A DNA stretch of 64,000 bases from Rotaria sordida. Taxonomy: Eukaryota; Rotifera; Eurotatoria; Philodinida; Philodinidae. Below the pieces are notes generated by a model that had not been told where the DNA came from, ran no database searches, and was given only the letters and a program-made list of their open reading frames with translations. The DNA lies in contig CAJNOL010000087.1 in NCBI GenBank assembly GCA_905250125.1, positions 1-64,000 on the forward strand. Reading direction: 5' to 3'. Both the position numbers and the translations under genes were made by a program. This document shows positions 63,720 to 64,000 of this stretch, piece by piece (positions within the stretch are counted from its first letter, which is position 1; each line of letters starts with the position of its first letter).

Positions 63720-64000
63720 ACTATATTCAGATTCGGACTATTTTAGGAATAGAATGTAATGACAATTCATGAAGAACTTACAACAGTATTGGAGTCTAAC
63801 ACATTATCATATTCAATAATTGCAAGATGAATAAAGCGTTTTCATGAAGGAAAAGAAGGTGTCAATGATAACCTTCGATTTAGTCGTCCAATTTCTGAGC
63901 TGACAGATGTAAATCTTGAATTAGTACGATCGGTTATCAACAATGACCTATATTCAGCTTATGATTATATTATCGGTGAAACTTCTTTCTCTCTCTCTTA
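63720..64000 (+). pseudogene. Mariner-family transposase N terminus, broken, runs off right edge
   Basis: Reads IRTILGIE then, after a frameshift near 63755, MTIHEELTTVLESNTLSYS IIAR, a TGA at 63828-63830 where mariner relatives have Trp, IKRFHEGKEGVND, RFSRPISELT and DLYSAYDYIIGETS. This is the paired helix-turn-helix DNA-binding part of a mariner transposase, including the linker with the GRP-like motif (FSRP here). The stop and the frameshift show it is decayed; the catalytic DDD domain would lie beyond the window. Confidence 0.75.

Overview
This is a eukaryotic, AT-rich animal genome window. Genes are split by many short introns (about 45-250 bp) with GT-AG borders and poly-pyrimidine tracts, and the window carries recognisable metazoan genes: SMC6, NOP10, an SLC25A29-like carrier and a cyclic-nucleotide-domain Na+/H+ exchanger. 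Small compact genes, a relic chitin synthase, a mariner-type fragment, a MULE fragment and many different non-autonomous DNA elements together suggest a rotifer, most likely a bdelloid. That assignment is inference from gene content, not a proven identification.

Layout. 1-9.8 kb: minus-strand gene with a serine-rich disordered N-terminal region; four short ATG-containing exons, spread over 5 kb, all end in the same codon phase and fit the same downstream acceptor, so they look like alternative first exons. 9.8-15.4 kb: no gene seen. 15.4-20.7 kb: four exons of a Na+/H+ exchanger with a C-terminal cyclic-nucleotide-binding-like domain but no voltage-sensor segment. 21.75-29.57 kb: complete SMC6 in 22 exons, with three long introns filled by foldback or repeat sequence. 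30.0-30.4 kb: complete NOP10. 33.06-34.5 kb: single-pass leucine-rich-repeat receptor, with a decayed paralogue at 37.2-37.9 kb. 38.3-39.1 kb (minus): small coiled-coil protein. 39.4-40.6 kb (minus): LicD/fukutin-like type II membrane protein. 43.4-44.4 kb: intronless mitochondrial carrier. 60.4-63.1 kb: nine-exon His/Pro/Val-rich protein with articulin-like V-P runs.

Repeat zone. From 40.9 to 54.4 kb the sequence is mostly inverted-repeat DNA elements, several nested inside others. Two elements (16.6 kb and 46.6-49.8 kb) share similar ends and are each flanked by a perfect 8-bp duplication. Three large foldbacks (45.4, 51.1, 52.6 kb) share a terminal motif close to YACTWACGAGRGAA. A decayed chitin synthase lies at 54.6-57.4 kb, a MULE transposase relic at 49.9-50.8 kb, and a broken mariner transposase runs off the right edge.

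The genes are unrelated housekeeping, transport and surface genes; no operon-like arrangement or common pathway is apparent. Exon borders were read by eye, but in SMC6, NOP10, the exchanger, the LRR gene and the 60-kb gene every junction keeps the reading frame.
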